Shown: positions 48,448 to 56,772, counted from the stretch's first letter. The stretch is 64,000 nt of DNA from Treponema sp. (GCA_016294105.1 JAEDCN010000003.1:96119-160118), one strand, 5' to 3'. Notes: generated from the sequence alone by a model not told the origin. Program-made: numbers and translations.

Positions 48448-51291
48448 ATGCGTAAGATTTCTTTATTACTGAGCTTGATTCTTTTTTCACTGGTACTGTT
48501 CTTTTCTTGTACAAGTACCGCCCCTGTAGAATCTCAGCCCGTCGCAGAACCACCAGAAGAACCAAAAACGGTGCAGGATTTAATCCTGGCAGGAAAATAT
48601 GATGAAGTTAAAGATTCCCTGCAATTCCAACGGGATATTGATGCCGTAGACGAAAACGGAAACACAGTTCTCCATGCCGCTGCTAAGGTAAACAATGAGG
48701 AATTAGTGCGGCTTTTTATTTCCATGGGAGCCTCCACCGAGCTTAAGAATAACGACAGCGACACTGCCCTCCACGTAGCCGTGAAGAACGATAGCGTTGC
48801 AGCGGCACAAATTCTTTCTGCGGTAGATAGCGACATCTTTGCTATGGATGCCTATGGAAAGACTGCCCTAGAATTGGGCATGGCCAAGGGAAACCAATTC
48901 TTTGACGCCATGATTACTACCAGAACAGGAGAATTGCAGGACACCAGAGGCAGAACAATTATCCACTACTTTGTAATGGACAAAAATCTTGATGCCTTGG
49001 AATATGCAGTCCGCAAGCGAATTCCCCTTTCTGTGGCAGATAATAACGGCAAGACTCCCTTAGCTTGGGCCTTGGAAAACCACCAGGATACCAAAAGCAT
49101 TCGCATTGCAGCCACCCTCCTACTGAACGGAGCAAAGCCAGAGGGCGGAGACTATGCCTATTTTGAGAATGCCACGGTACTGCGAAATCCCAGCCTGCGC
49201 CTTGAGGACGGCCAGACTCCCCTCCATCTTTCCAGCATTCAAAACCATCTGGGAATCACCGCCTATCTGCTGGAGCAGGGAGCAAATACTTCTGCCCAGG
49301 ACATTTCTGGTGCCACACCTCTCCACGAATCAATTCGCTACGGCAATGTTGACAACGCACGACTCTTGCTAGACGCAGGAGCTAAGGTGAATGCTCAAGA
49401 CAATCTGGGGAAAAGTCCCATCCTGCTGATTATGCCCCAAAAGAACCAAGCGGAAATCTACAGCCTTTTGCTCTCCTATCAGGCAAATGTATACATGAAG
49501 GATCTGTACGGCGACTCCGTACTCCACGTGGCCACCATGAATGGGGCTGACGACACAACCTTGAACCAGCTGATTCTTGCCGGTGCCGACATCAATGAGC
49601 GAAACAAGGAAGGAATCACTCCATTAGCTTTGGCGGTAGACCACCGCAGAACTGCCATCATCCAGTTCTACATCAATGCTGGAGCCGACATCCATGCCGA
49701 GGACAACATGGGAGAAACACCCCTCACCCGTTCTTTGAAGGCAGGGCTGGAAATGTCAAAGAAGGTGCTGATTCCTAGCAACATCCATAGCCGAGACTCC
49801 TACGGCAACACAGCCTATCACTTGGCAATCCTCACTGCAGAGCCTAGTCTCATTCTGGAGGAGGAAACAAAATCTGACAAGCCCATTGCTGACAGTCTTA
49901 CCATGACGCTGGAATATATTTACACCATGAATAGTGAAGTCAACAGTCAGAATAGAAATGGAGACACACCCCTTTCACTGGCAGTACAAAGAAATATCCA
50001 GCGGGCAGGCGAATTCCTTTTGAACCACGGTGCCGACATCTTTGCCACCAACAACAACGACTATTCTCCCCTGCGCTTTGTGCTAGAATCCAGCAACAGC
50101 AGTAGCAACTGGCTTCTGAACTCCAAAGTTATTCAAGCCACCGACGGTAGCGGAAACACGGCACTCCACTACGCCGCTGAATGGGAGCTGCTGTCTGCTA
50201 TCAGCCTGCTGTCCGAAAAAGGAGCAGACACCAATGCACGGAATGCCAACGGTGAAACACCCATTTACTATGGCATCAAAATGGATAGCCCCGCCGTTAT
50301 AGAAGCCCTTGTAACCAAGGGTGCCCAGTTCAACATTCGTGACAATCTGGGAAACACTCCCATCCACGCCTGTATCCGCTGGGATAGCATTAACGCACTG
50401 AAAAAGCTCTTTGTATTGGGAGCAAATCTGAACGCCCAGAACATTGCAGGAAAAAGCCCTTTGGCAGAAGCTGCCCAAACAGGAAAGACCCAGCTAGCAA
50501 CCTTGCTCATGGACCATGGTGCAAACATCAATGCCTCCGACGAAACAGGGAAGACCGTGCTAATGGATGCCATCCAAAGTGGCAACATTGAACTCGTATC
50601 TCTCCTGCTGAACAAGGGTGCATCCCCTATTCTCCAAGAAATGAACGGACGGAACGCTTTCCACCAGGCAGCTATTCTGGGAGATCCCCAGGTTTTGCGG
50701 CTGGTACGTATGGCTGGTGGAGATCCCCTTTCCAGAGACAAGGACGGCAACACACCACTGTCCTTGGTATTCAACAAGGGAGAGGCAGCCATTAACGAGG
50801 TGCTGGGTACAAACTTGAATCTCAGCGACTCCTACGGCAACTCCCCCATTCACGTGGCAGTAAATTCTGGAGTAGAACCTGCTATTATGGATTTGCTTTT
50901 GGCAAAAAGCTACCCAGTCAATCGCCGAAACAGCTCTGGTAGCACTCCCATTACCCTTGCTGTATCCCAGGGAAACCTTCCCTTGGCCTCCATCCTGTTG
51001 CAATACGGAGCAGATCCCTTTATCTCCGATAACACTGGTGAATGTGCCGTTTCCTTGGCATTAAAGGGTAACCAGGAAATCTTGGATCAGCTGGTTAAGC
51101 AGGCTCGAACAAAAACCGATATTTCCGGTGAAGGAATCCTTCACTATGCAGCCCGCCTGAGCGATGCAGAAACCATAAAACGACTGCTTTCCATGGGATT
51201 GAGCAAGAATCAGAAGAGCCTTGCTGGAGAGCGGCCCTACGACATTGCCATACGATGGCATCGGCCAGACATTGCGGCACTGCTACACTAA
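48448..51291 (+). CDS. Large ankyrin-repeat lipoprotein
   Basis: 947 residues. The signal peptide MRKISLLLSLILFSLVLFFS ends at a lipobox FFSC, then a Pro/Glu-rich spacer. Over 20 ankyrin repeats follow from about residue 55 to the end, each with the frame DxxGNTxLHxAxxxxxxxxxxxLLxxGAD, for example ENGNTVLHAAAKVNNEELVR and SGATPLHESIRYGNVDNARL. There is no enzyme domain. It is anchored in the envelope and presumably binds proteins; location in the inner or outer membrane is open. GAAGGAG precedes the ATG. It is monocistronic and unusually large for a bacterial ankyrin protein. Confidence 0.92.
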   Translation: MRKISLLLSLILFSLVLFFSCTSTAPVESQPVAEPPEEPKTVQDLILAGKYDEVKDSLQFQRDIDAVDENGNTVLHAAAKVNNEELVRLFISMGASTELKNNDSDTALHVAVKNDSVAAAQILSAVDSDIFAMDAYGKTALELGMAKGNQFFDAMITTRTGELQDTRGRTIIHYFVMDKNLDALEYAVRKRIPLSVADNNGKTPLAWALENHQDTKSIRIAATLLLNGAKPEGGDYAYFENATVLRNPSLRLEDGQTPLHLSSIQNHLGITAYLLEQGANTSAQDISGATPLHESIRYGNVDNARLLLDAGAKVNAQDNLGKSPILLIMPQKNQAEIYSLLLSYQANVYMKDLYGDSVLHVATMNGADDTTLNQLILAGADINERNKEGITPLALAVDHRRTAIIQFYINAGADIHAEDNMGETPLTRSLKAGLEMSKKVLIPSNIHSRDSYGNTAYHLAILTAEPSLILEEETKSDKPIADSLTMTLEYIYTMNSEVNSQNRNGDTPLSLAVQRNIQRAGEFLLNHGADIFATNNNDYSPLRFVLESSNSSSNWLLNSKVIQATDGSGNTALHYAAEWELLSAISLLSEKGADTNARNANGETPIYYGIKMDSPAVIEALVTKGAQFNIRDNLGNTPIHACIRWDSINALKKLFVLGANLNAQNIAGKSPLAEAAQTGKTQLATLLMDHGANINASDETGKTVLMDAIQSGNIELVSLLLNKGASPILQEMNGRNAFHQAAILGDPQVLRLVRMAGGDPLSRDKDGNTPLSLVFNKGEAAINEVLGTNLNLSDSYGNSPIHVAVNSGVEPAIMDLLLAKSYPVNRRNSSGSTPITLAVSQGNLPLASILLQYGADPFISDNTGECAVSLALKGNQEILDQLVKQARTKTDISGEGILHYAARLSDAETIKRLLSMGLSKNQKSLAGERPYDIAIRWHRPDIAALLH

Positions 51292-51332
51292 GGGTTGAGT
51301 TCATACACTTGTAATGAATTTGAAAAGATAGA

Positions 51333-51626
51333 TTAAAGGAGGGTAGCCTTATCCAGCATAATGCGGAAAGCGCTGCCCTCCTTTTTTAATTCTTTGGAAC
51401 CACGAGTAATCTTGCACAGGCTCATGCTGAACATTCGGGCGATTTCCCGCTGGGTAGTTCCTTTGTCGATTTCCTTAACTAAAAGCCAGCGTTTTATCAT
51501 ATCCTGCAATTCCGAGGGAGTAAAAAGACAACCAAAAAATTCTTTAATAAGCTGTGCATCATCAGTAGACGCCAAAAGAGTACAGATTTCTTCCAGACCT
51601 TCTTCTTGGGCTTGCTTTTCTTCCAT
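51333..51626 (-). CDS. TrpR-like regulator
   Basis: 97 residues from the ATG giving MEEKQAQEEGLEEICTLL. The TrpR/YerC core is clear: FFGCLFTPSELQDMIKRWLL and the helix-turn-helix KGTTQREIARMFSMSLCKIT followed by RGSKELKKEG. True TrpR represses trp genes with tryptophan as corepressor; no trp operon is near, only the orphan trpB 44 kb away. The frame is open upstream but unconserved. It lies downstream of the TatD gene on the same strand, with a long hairpin between. Confidence 0.85.
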   Translation of the reverse strand: MEEKQAQEEGLEEICTLLASTDDAQLIKEFFGCLFTPSELQDMIKRWLLVKEIDKGTTQREIARMFSMSLCKITRGSKELKKEGSAFRIMLDKATLL

Positions 51627-51697
51627 GATGATATTGTATAGAGAAACAAAAAAAATAGCAACGGAAACAACACGTTTTAAGCTAGCCGAGAAGATAT

Positions 51698-51741
51698 ACA
51701 AGCTCTACAGTTAAAACCCACAGGAGGCCTCTGTAGAGCTT
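51698..51741. repeat. Inverted repeat between tatD and the trpR-like gene
   Basis: Arms AAGCTCTACAG and CTGTAGAGCTT are perfect and 22 bases apart, the loop holding AGGAGGCCTCT. No T tract on either strand, so a regulatory leader for the TrpR-like gene or an operator is more likely than a terminator. Confidence 0.55.
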
Positions 51742-51754
51742 CTCAGAGCATTTT

Positions 51755-52645
51755 TTATAGGGCAAAGAGCTCCTTAATATTGGCATCCACCACCAGAGAA
51801 AGGGATTCTGGGCTTGTGTTCAAGATTGCTGCCACATAGTTATAGGTATGCTCCACCAGGTTCGGTGCATTTGTTTTTCCACGATGGGGAACGGGAGCCA
51901 AATAGGGAGCATCGGTTTCTAGCAAAAGCCTGTCCTGAGGAATGTAGCGAATCAATTCCTCCATCTCTGACATACGAGCCTTTTTTGTGTAGGTTACAGA
52001 TCCAGACAAGGAAATATACCAGCCTCGATCCAAAAAGCTACGGGCCTCCTGCTTACCGTAAGAATAACAGTGGATAATACCCCGGTCATAAGCCACGTTT
52101 TTAACACAATCTAAGGTTCCTTCAAAGGCATCTCTGGAATGGACAATCACTGGTAGCTGAAGCTTACGAGCCAATTCCAGTTGCATTTCAAAGAACTCAG
52201 CCTCACCATGGAACAGTTCTGCCGTAAAGCTATCCTCGTTCCGCTGGTCCACCCCTGCAGGATTCCAGTGATGATCAAGTCCACATTCCCCCAAGGCCAC
52301 CACACGGCCCTTTCCAAAGCCATAGAAGTCCTCCTGACTCATAGCCTCATTGATGGTGGACTCCAGCACCTTTATCTGGTTGAAACGGTCTAAAATAGCT
52401 TCCTCTGCAGGCCAAATCCCCGCAGAAAAATACATCATTTTTTTTATCGTTTCCCGAGCAACTTCCTCCTCAATGGCGGCCACCAGCTCCTGAGCCTTCT
52501 GTGCTCTGGGAAACAAGTCGTCACAGTGGGTGCCAATGTCTAGGCCAAACAAAGGTTTATGGGCCGCCATGGCTTGTAGTGCAGCAGGAACATCAACTCC
52601 CCGCTCCCAAATATGATGCAAGTGAAAATGTGTATCTGAAAACAT
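51755..52645 (-). CDS. TatD-family metal-dependent deoxyribonuclease
   Basis: 296 residues. TatD marks: the metal-binding FSDTHFHLHH at the N-terminus, ALGECGLDHHW near residue 120, LPVIVHSRDAFEGTLDCVKN, GIIHCYSYGKQEARSFLDRG and LLLETDAPYLAPVPHRGKTN near the end. Predicted 3'-5' exonuclease or hydrolase in the cytoplasm. It is slightly longer than the usual 260 residues because of an N-terminal insertion (AQKAQELVAAIEEEVARET). The gene follows the tRNA genes on the minus strand without an obvious shared promoter. Confidence 0.92.
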   Translation of the reverse strand: MFSDTHFHLHHIWERGVDVPAALQAMAAHKPLFGLDIGTHCDDLFPRAQKAQELVAAIEEEVARETIKKMMYFSAGIWPAEEAILDRFNQIKVLESTINEAMSQEDFYGFGKGRVVALGECGLDHHWNPAGVDQRNEDSFTAELFHGEAEFFEMQLELARKLQLPVIVHSRDAFEGTLDCVKNVAYDRGIIHCYSYGKQEARSFLDRGWYISLSGSVTYTKKARMSEMEELIRYIPQDRLLLETDAPYLAPVPHRGKTNAPNLVEHTYNYVAAILNTSPESLSLVVDANIKELFAL

Positions 52646-52736
52646 GATGAAAGGCTTCCTAAAATTATTTCTATTTGATTTTAACCAGAACCCGTACAGA
52701 CGCGGTGCGTGACGCAGGGCTACACCTGTACAAAAT

Positions 52737-52809
52737 TCGGGTAGGCGGGATTTGAACCCGCGACATCTAAGTCCCGAACCTAGTGCGCTACCAGCTGCGC
52801 TACTACCCG
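52737..52809 (-). tRNA. tRNA-Pro (CGG)
   Basis: 73 bases fold as a cloverleaf with acceptor CGGGTAG/CTACCCG, anticodon loop TTCGGGA and T arm GCGGGTTCAAATCCCGC. CCA is not encoded. Confidence 0.95.
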
Positions 52810-52819
52810 TACAAAAAAA

Positions 52820-52849
52820 TTAAGCCCATCCATTGCTGGATGGGCTTTA
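52820..52849 (-). terminator. Terminator between tRNA-Asp and tRNA-Pro
   Basis: On the minus strand AAGCCCATCCA pairs with TGGATGGGCTT over a GCAA loop and is followed by AATTTTTTT. Confidence 0.85.
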
Positions 52850-52850
52850 G

Positions 52851-52924
52851 CGGGAGCGACGGGGCTTGAACCCGCGATCTTCGGCTTGACAGGCCGACGC
52901 GATAACCAACTTCGCTACGCCCCC
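52851..52924 (-). tRNA. tRNA-Asp (GTC)
   Basis: 74 bases, acceptor GGGGGCG/CGCTCCC, anticodon stem TCGGC/GCCGA with loop CTGTCAA, T arm GCGGGTTCAAGCCCCGT. Confidence 0.95.
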
Positions 52925-52936
52925 GTGATGTTTAAT

Positions 52937-52965
52937 ACTATATCACAGACGAACTTTTTGGTCAA
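52937..52965 (-). promoter_or_regulatory. Promoter of tRNA-Asp
   Basis: On the minus strand TTGACC and TATAGT stand 17 bases apart and end 12 bases before the tRNA. Confidence 0.8.
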
Positions 52966-53009
52966 GCGTTTTTTTATAAAAAAACAAATTTTTCTGCACT
53001 TTTTTCTAC

Positions 53010-53038
53010 TTGAAATTATCTGCTGATTACTATATCAT
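53010..53038 (+). promoter_or_regulatory. Promoter of tRNA-Leu
   Basis: TTGAAA and TATCAT stand 17 bases apart and end ten bases before the tRNA. Confidence 0.75.
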
Positions 53039-53048
53039 AAGCCTAGTT

Positions 53049-53133
53049 GCTGGAATGGTGGAATAGGTAGACACAAGGGACTTAAAATCCCTCGGATGAA
53101 TAATCCGTGCCGGTTCGATTCCGGTTTCCAGCA
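53049..53133 (+). tRNA. tRNA-Leu (TAA)
   Basis: 85 bases with the long variable arm of leucine tRNAs (CGGATGAATAATCCG). Anticodon stem AGGGA/TCCCT with loop CTTAAAA; acceptor GCTGGAA/TTCCAGC. Confidence 0.95.
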
Positions 53134-53136
53134 AGG

Positions 53137-53165
53137 CCGCATTACTTTGGTAATGCGGTTTTTTT
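53137..53165 (+). terminator. Terminator of tRNA-Leu
   Basis: CCGCATTAC pairs with GTAATGCGG and seven T follow. Confidence 0.9.
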
Positions 53166-53199
53166 ATGCCTACAGGTCTTTTTACTAGCTCTCGGCATA

Positions 53200-53233
53200 A
53201 AAAAAAGAGGACTGGTTCTTCAGTCCTCCTCCT
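53200..53233 (-). terminator. Terminator behind the zinc-ribbon gene
   Basis: On the minus strand GAGGACTGAAGAACCAGTCCTC folds into a hairpin before eight T. Confidence 0.85.
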
Positions 53234-53263
53234 TGCCCTCTTACTATGGGCTCTAATACAAGT

Positions 53264-53776
53264 TTAATGAACCTGACTGTATATGCCTGCAATTTCTTGG
53301 CGCCAGTTAAATTTCTTGTCTTTTTCTTCCCACTCAATGATTCTTACAATGCTGAACTTTTTTGTGTCCTGCATGTTTGGAAAATGTACTACAGCAAAGC
53401 GTCCTTGTCCAATGTAGGTAACCTGCTGGTTTTCTCCCAACGGTTCCCGTTCCTTCAAGTCTGCTAAAACACAGTCAAAATGAATTGGAGCACCGGTATT
53501 CTTATCTGCCAGAGCTGAAACCAAATCCTCAATGGGTTTGCCACATTTGGGGCAAATTACTTCCCGTTGTTTCAGTTCCTTGATGGATTCTAAATCCCGC
53601 TGCATATCCTCGTGAACATGCTGAGGGAGCTTTGTTTCTGTGCGGTGATTCTGCTGCTTTGATTCGTGATTTCTATTGCTGCCACGTTTCTCGTTTTTTC
53701 TTCGGCCTTCTTCCTGAGAATGGCGGCCATTCCAATTCCGCTTGTTGTTTCTGCGGCTATTTCCTGAACGTTCCAT
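53264..53776 (-). CDS. Basic protein with zinc-ribbon-like motif, unknown function
   Basis: 170 residues. The first 65 are very basic and rich in Asn, Arg and Gln (SRRNNKRNWNGRHSQEEGRR), then comes ICPKCGKPIEDLVSALADKN and PIHFDCVLADL, a C-x2-C...H-x2-C metal site, and a beta-rich end (RFAVVHFPNMQDTKKFSIVR). The composition suggests nucleic-acid binding. I recall similar proteins only from treponemes. It is the last gene of a four-gene minus-strand operon behind a UPF0102 gene and a 54-residue gene, one base from the latter's stop. Confidence 0.7.
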   Translation of the reverse strand: MERSGNSRRNNKRNWNGRHSQEEGRRKNEKRGSNRNHESKQQNHRTETKLPQHVHEDMQRDLESIKELKQREVICPKCGKPIEDLVSALADKNTGAPIHFDCVLADLKEREPLGENQQVTYIGQGRFAVVHFPNMQDTKKFSIVRIIEWEEKDKKFNWRQEIAGIYSQVH

Positions 53777-53777
53777 T

Positions 53778-53942
53778 TTATGTCCTTCCAGATGGCTTGT
53801 TTTCCACTAGCTTTCGGCTCAAAACAAGGGCGATACGCTGAATTGCAGCATCCATATATGAAGGTTCATATACTTTGTCTTGTAATTCACGCACCCTCGC
53901 TGCCCTAACGGCTTTCTTAGGATTTTCTTTAGTTGCGGACAT
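53778..53942 (-). CDS. Small protein of 54 residues, unknown function
   Basis: Starts at the ATG of a TAATG overlap with the UPF0102 gene: MSATKENPKKAVRAARVREL, then QDKVYEPSYMDAAIQRIALV and a short end SRKLVENKPSGRT. It is basic and helical, with no signal peptide or cysteine. The tight overlap on one side and a single base to the next gene on the other make it a real member of the operon. It is easily missed because of its length. No family is recognised. Confidence 0.75.
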   Translation of the reverse strand: MSATKENPKKAVRAARVRELQDKVYEPSYMDAAIQRIALVLSRKLVENKPSGRT

Positions 53943-54319
53943 TATGAATTCTCCGAAAAGGCATTTTCTATGTGATACAATGGGGGAAGCCCAGGCATAT
54001 CAACAATTAGCACATCAAATCTCATGTAGCTGTTACTATATTGTCGATACTTATGCACAAAATATTTAGCCGTTTCGATAATTCTTTTCCGCTTGATTTT
54101 ACCAAGAACCTGATCTAGCATGGCAAGGTTGCCATGGGGAAGTGTTTTAACCTCCACGAACACCAAAAAAGGTTCCTTGAAGGCTATTATATCGATTTCA
54201 CCGGTTCTTGTCCTCCAATTTTGAAATAAAATCTGGTAGCCGAGGTCCTGTAAATAGATTGCAGACCGATGCTCCCCTTCCTTTCCCCGCTGATAGGATT
54301 CCAAGCCATGGGTCTGCAC
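53942..54319 (-). CDS. UPF0102 (YraN-like) endonuclease-fold protein
   Basis: 125 residues from a GTG that overlaps the stop of the upstream gene (TAGTG). Core motif: GKEGEHRSAIYLQDLGYQIL, NWRTRTGEIDIIAF and LVFVEVKTL, giving the Glu, Asp and Glu-x-Lys of a PD-(D/E)xK-type nuclease fold. The family is widespread and its function is still open; it is often found near rnhB, trmD and rplS, and here it lies just downstream of that operon. Coupled on both sides, so part of the small operon. Confidence 0.9.
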   Translation of the reverse strand: MQTHGLESYQRGKEGEHRSAIYLQDLGYQILFQNWRTRTGEIDIIAFKEPFLVFVEVKTLPHGNLAMLDQVLGKIKRKRIIETAKYFVHKYRQYSNSYMRFDVLIVDMPGLPPLYHIENAFSENS

Positions 54320-54579
54320 TAGCCTACAGACTCCAATTCGGGAATATCATCGTTGAACAACTCTGTTGCTTGAAAATCGTCTATGGGGAAAAGTAGCTCA
54401 TAGCCAGCTGTTACCACGTGGGAAATATTCCATTGCTGCAGGCTATCAAGATGATGCTGTCGCACTGGGTGATTAGTGGCCAAAAACATGTGTATGCCGT
54501 CGTCAAAGAACAAGGGTTCTGAAAATCGGGCACCTAAAGCCAAGTCACATACTTCTATTCTTCTACTATTTGCAAACAT
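54319..54579 (-). CDS. Unknown 86-residue protein, first gene of the UPF0102 operon
   Basis: Starts MFANSRRIEVCDLALGARFS. The stretch ARFSEPLFFDDGIHMFLATN, then HPVRQHHLDSLQQWNISHVV resembles the N-terminal region found ahead of HD-domain proteins in treponemes, from memory, but the HD part is absent here. The end is acidic (FNDDIPELESVG). It overlaps the UPF0102 gene by one base. It could be a free-standing N-terminal domain or a truncated relative. Confidence 0.55.
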   Translation of the reverse strand: MFANSRRIEVCDLALGARFSEPLFFDDGIHMFLATNHPVRQHHLDSLQQWNISHVVTAGYELLFPIDDFQATELFNDDIPELESVG

Positions 54580-54702
54580 AATTATCCTCTTGTTTTTTCA
54601 TAATACACGATAAATACCCATTGTGACGAGGTAAATTGAAAAGGAAGACTGATTTTTTTCTCTACCAGCTTACAAAACTTCTAATACTCTTATGTTAAAA
54701 CA

Positions 54703-54752
54703 AAAAAAAGGGGGCGACAAGCCTCAGGAAAATCCCAAGCACTGCCGCCCCA
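54703..54752 (-). terminator. Terminator of the rpsP-rplS operon
   Basis: On the minus strand GGGGCGGCAGTGCTTGGGA faces CCTGAGGCTTGTCGCCCC, followed by eight T. Confidence 0.85.
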
Positions 54753-54757
54753 TTTCA

Positions 54758-55129
54758 TTATTTTGCCTTCTGGATGTCGGACTTTCTGATGATAAGTTCC
54801 TTAACCTTGGCAGCCTTACCAACCTTACCACGGATGTAGTACAGCTTTGCACGGCGAACCTTACCAGGGCGAACACGCTCTATCTTTGCAATACGGGGTG
54901 AGTTGAGGGGGAATACACGCTCAACGCCAACTCCGTAGGAGTTCTTGCGAACAGTGAAGGTGCGGCTGATTCCAGAGTTCTTGAAGCAGATTACCAATCC
55001 TTCATAAACCTGAACACGCTCAGTCTTTCCTTCAATAATCTTAAAATAAACCTTTACAGTGTCTCCAACCTTGAAGTTTCCAATATCTTCCTTCTTCTGG
55101 GACTCTTCGATAGTTTTAATCAAATCCAT
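54758..55129 (-). CDS. rplS: 50S ribosomal protein L19
   Basis: 123 residues. Binds 23S rRNA at the subunit interface. Family segments: FKVGDTVKVYFKIIEGKTER, YEGLVICFKNSGISRTFTVR, GVGVERVFPLNSPRIAKIER and KVRRAKLYYIRGKVGKAAKV. Length and order are normal. It ends the operon rpsP-khpA-rimM-trmD-rplS and is followed by a strong terminator. It starts five bases behind the trmD stop with AGGAG inside the trmD end. Confidence 0.97.
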   Translation of the reverse strand: MDLIKTIEESQKKEDIGNFKVGDTVKVYFKIIEGKTERVQVYEGLVICFKNSGISRTFTVRKNSYGVGVERVFPLNSPRIAKIERVRPGKVRRAKLYYIRGKVGKAAKVKELIIRKSDIQKAK

Positions 55130-55134
55130 AGTGA

Positions 55135-55917
55135 CTACTCCTTCCCCTTAAATCGGGGGTGTCTTCTTTTGGCACCAGCCTTTTGAACCTGGCCTGTAAT
55201 AGTCTCAATCATCTTTTCAGCTTCCACCGTCAAAAGTCCATTGCTACGAGCCTGACTAATCAAGTCCGGCCTGTTTGCCATAGTCTTTGCCAGCTGCCGC
55301 TGGAGCCTCCACTTCCTGATGTTTTCGTGGTGACCAGAAAGTAATACCTCTGGCACCGACATTCCCTGATACACCTCTGGACGGGTATACTGGGGATACT
55401 CAAGAAGTCCCTTTGAAAAGCTCTCTTCCTCCAAAGATTCTTGAGAAATCACTCCTTCCACCAACCGATACACCGCATCGATGATGACTGTAGCTGCAAT
55501 TTCTCCTGAGGACAACACATAATCTCCAATGGAAATCTCGTCGTCCACCCAAGAATCAATGATCCGCTGGTCGATACCTTCGTAACGGCCGCAGATAAGG
55601 ACAAGCTCCTCTTCTTGGCTCAATTCCTTTGCCAAACGCTGGGTAAAGGGCTTTCCAGAAGGAGTAACGTAAATTACCCGTTTCTTGTAGGCTTTTACCG
55701 ACTCCAACGCCTGACCGAGAGGCTCAGGAAGCATCAGCATTCCTGCTCCTCCACCGTAGGGACTGTCATCACATGTTTTGTGTTTATCATGGGCAAAATC
55801 CCTGATATTCACCAAATCGTAGGCAATAATTCCCCGATCCACCGCCTTTGCCATGATTGAGCTCTCAAAGAAAGCACGGGGTATCTCAGGAAACAAGGTC
55901 AGCACATGGAACTTCAT
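55135..55917 (-). CDS. trmD: tRNA (guanine37-N1)-methyltransferase
   Basis: 260 residues, SPOUT-class enzyme protecting the reading frame. MKFHVLTLFPEIPRAFFESS at the start, DDSPYGGGAGMLMLPEPLGQ, the knot ICGRYEGIDQRIIDSWVDDE, SIGDYVLSSGEIAATVIIDA and YTRPEVYQGMSVPEVLLSGH. The C-terminus is slightly extended and basic (VQKAGAKRRHPRFKGKE). It starts three bases behind the rimM stop and is part of the rpsP operon. Confidence 0.97.
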   Translation of the reverse strand: MKFHVLTLFPEIPRAFFESSIMAKAVDRGIIAYDLVNIRDFAHDKHKTCDDSPYGGGAGMLMLPEPLGQALESVKAYKKRVIYVTPSGKPFTQRLAKELSQEEELVLICGRYEGIDQRIIDSWVDDEISIGDYVLSSGEIAATVIIDAVYRLVEGVISQESLEEESFSKGLLEYPQYTRPEVYQGMSVPEVLLSGHHENIRKWRLQRQLAKTMANRPDLISQARSNGLLTVEAEKMIETITGQVQKAGAKRRHPRFKGKE

Positions 55918-55920
55918 GGC

Positions 55921-56523
55921 TTACTCCAGAATCCAGAGGTGCATCAGCTGAACCCGCTTGTTTTTGGTATCTACAGTACCGATAAACTCCTTCTTAAAAG
56001 GAACAAGTACCTTTCGAGGCTTGCCAGAAGAAGTGGTTCGTAGCTCCTGGGACAAGAGGCTGCAACTCTCGGAGAGGACAACCTCAAACAGGTCGCCTGC
56101 TCCGCCTTCCAATACGTCTGTGATGGTACCTACCACAACAGGCTCTGCTGCAGTAGCTGCGGTCTTTCCCGCCAATCCCTTTGCACTGCCACCAGTATAC
56201 ACCAACTGACACTGCTTTAGGTCTTCCACGTAGTACTCATCCTTTCCACAAGGACAAGCAAATTCTCTGGAAACCACAATCTCGCTACCAGAAAGCTTTT
56301 TTGCTTCCTCAGGAGAATTGATTCCCGAAAACTTAATGTACAGAATCCCGCCACCAAAGCTAACCTTTTCTATAGTCCGCTTTGTTTCAACGCCGTTCTT
56401 CCGCAAGACAACATCCTTCATTCCAGAAAAATGCTGAAACTCTCCAGATGTGCTTTCCACCTTACAATTACCCGCTAGGCCGTGGGTGCCTCGGATAATT
56501 CCAACCACGAAGTGCTCCATCAA
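55921..56523 (-). CDS. rimM: 16S rRNA processing protein RimM
   Basis: 200 residues. Helps maturation of the 30S head with S19. N-terminal RimM domain (VVGIIRGTHGLAGNCKVEST, YIKFSGINSPEEAKKLSGSE) and C-terminal PRC barrel (VVGTITDVLEGGAGDLFEVV, VLVPFKKEFIGTVDTKNKRV). It has two insertions compared with the usual 170 residues: a Gly/Ala-rich stretch near 125 (GLAGKTAATAAEP) and another near 160. Its start overlaps the khpA stop by four bases. Confidence 0.93.
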   Translation of the reverse strand: MMEHFVVGIIRGTHGLAGNCKVESTSGEFQHFSGMKDVVLRKNGVETKRTIEKVSFGGGILYIKFSGINSPEEAKKLSGSEIVVSREFACPCGKDEYYVEDLKQCQLVYTGGSAKGLAGKTAATAAEPVVVGTITDVLEGGAGDLFEVVLSESCSLLSQELRTTSSGKPRKVLVPFKKEFIGTVDTKNKRVQLMHLWILE

Positions 56524-56753
56524 TCCATTATTTCCAAGCTATAGCGTTTTCCGCTCTTGCTGGAAGAAGCGCTCAACACGGTACGCAGGGCCTTTGCAAT
56601 ACGACCATACTTACCGATAACCTTGCCGATATCTTCTTCGGCAACACGCAACTCAAGGATTGTGGACTTTTCGCCTTCAGCTTCCGTTACTGAGACTGCA
56701 CCGGGATCATCGACCAGTGATTTTGCGATGTATTCAATCAGGTCTTTTTCCAT
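56520..56753 (-). CDS. khpA: KH-domain RNA-binding protein (KhpA/YlqC-like)
   Basis: 77 residues with a single KH domain: MEKDLIEYIAKSLVDDPGAV, then LELRVAEEDIGKVIGKYGRI with the GxxG-type loop, and AKALRTVLSASSSKSGKR. In other bacteria KhpA forms a dimer with KhpB and influences cell-wall genes or ribosome assembly. Its place between rpsP and rimM is conserved widely. It overlaps rimM by four bases and starts 19 bases behind rpsP. Confidence 0.93.
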   Translation of the reverse strand: MEKDLIEYIAKSLVDDPGAVSVTEAEGEKSTILELRVAEEDIGKVIGKYGRIAKALRTVLSASSSKSGKRYSLEIMD

Positions 56754-56772
56754 TTCCCGTCACTCCCATCAC

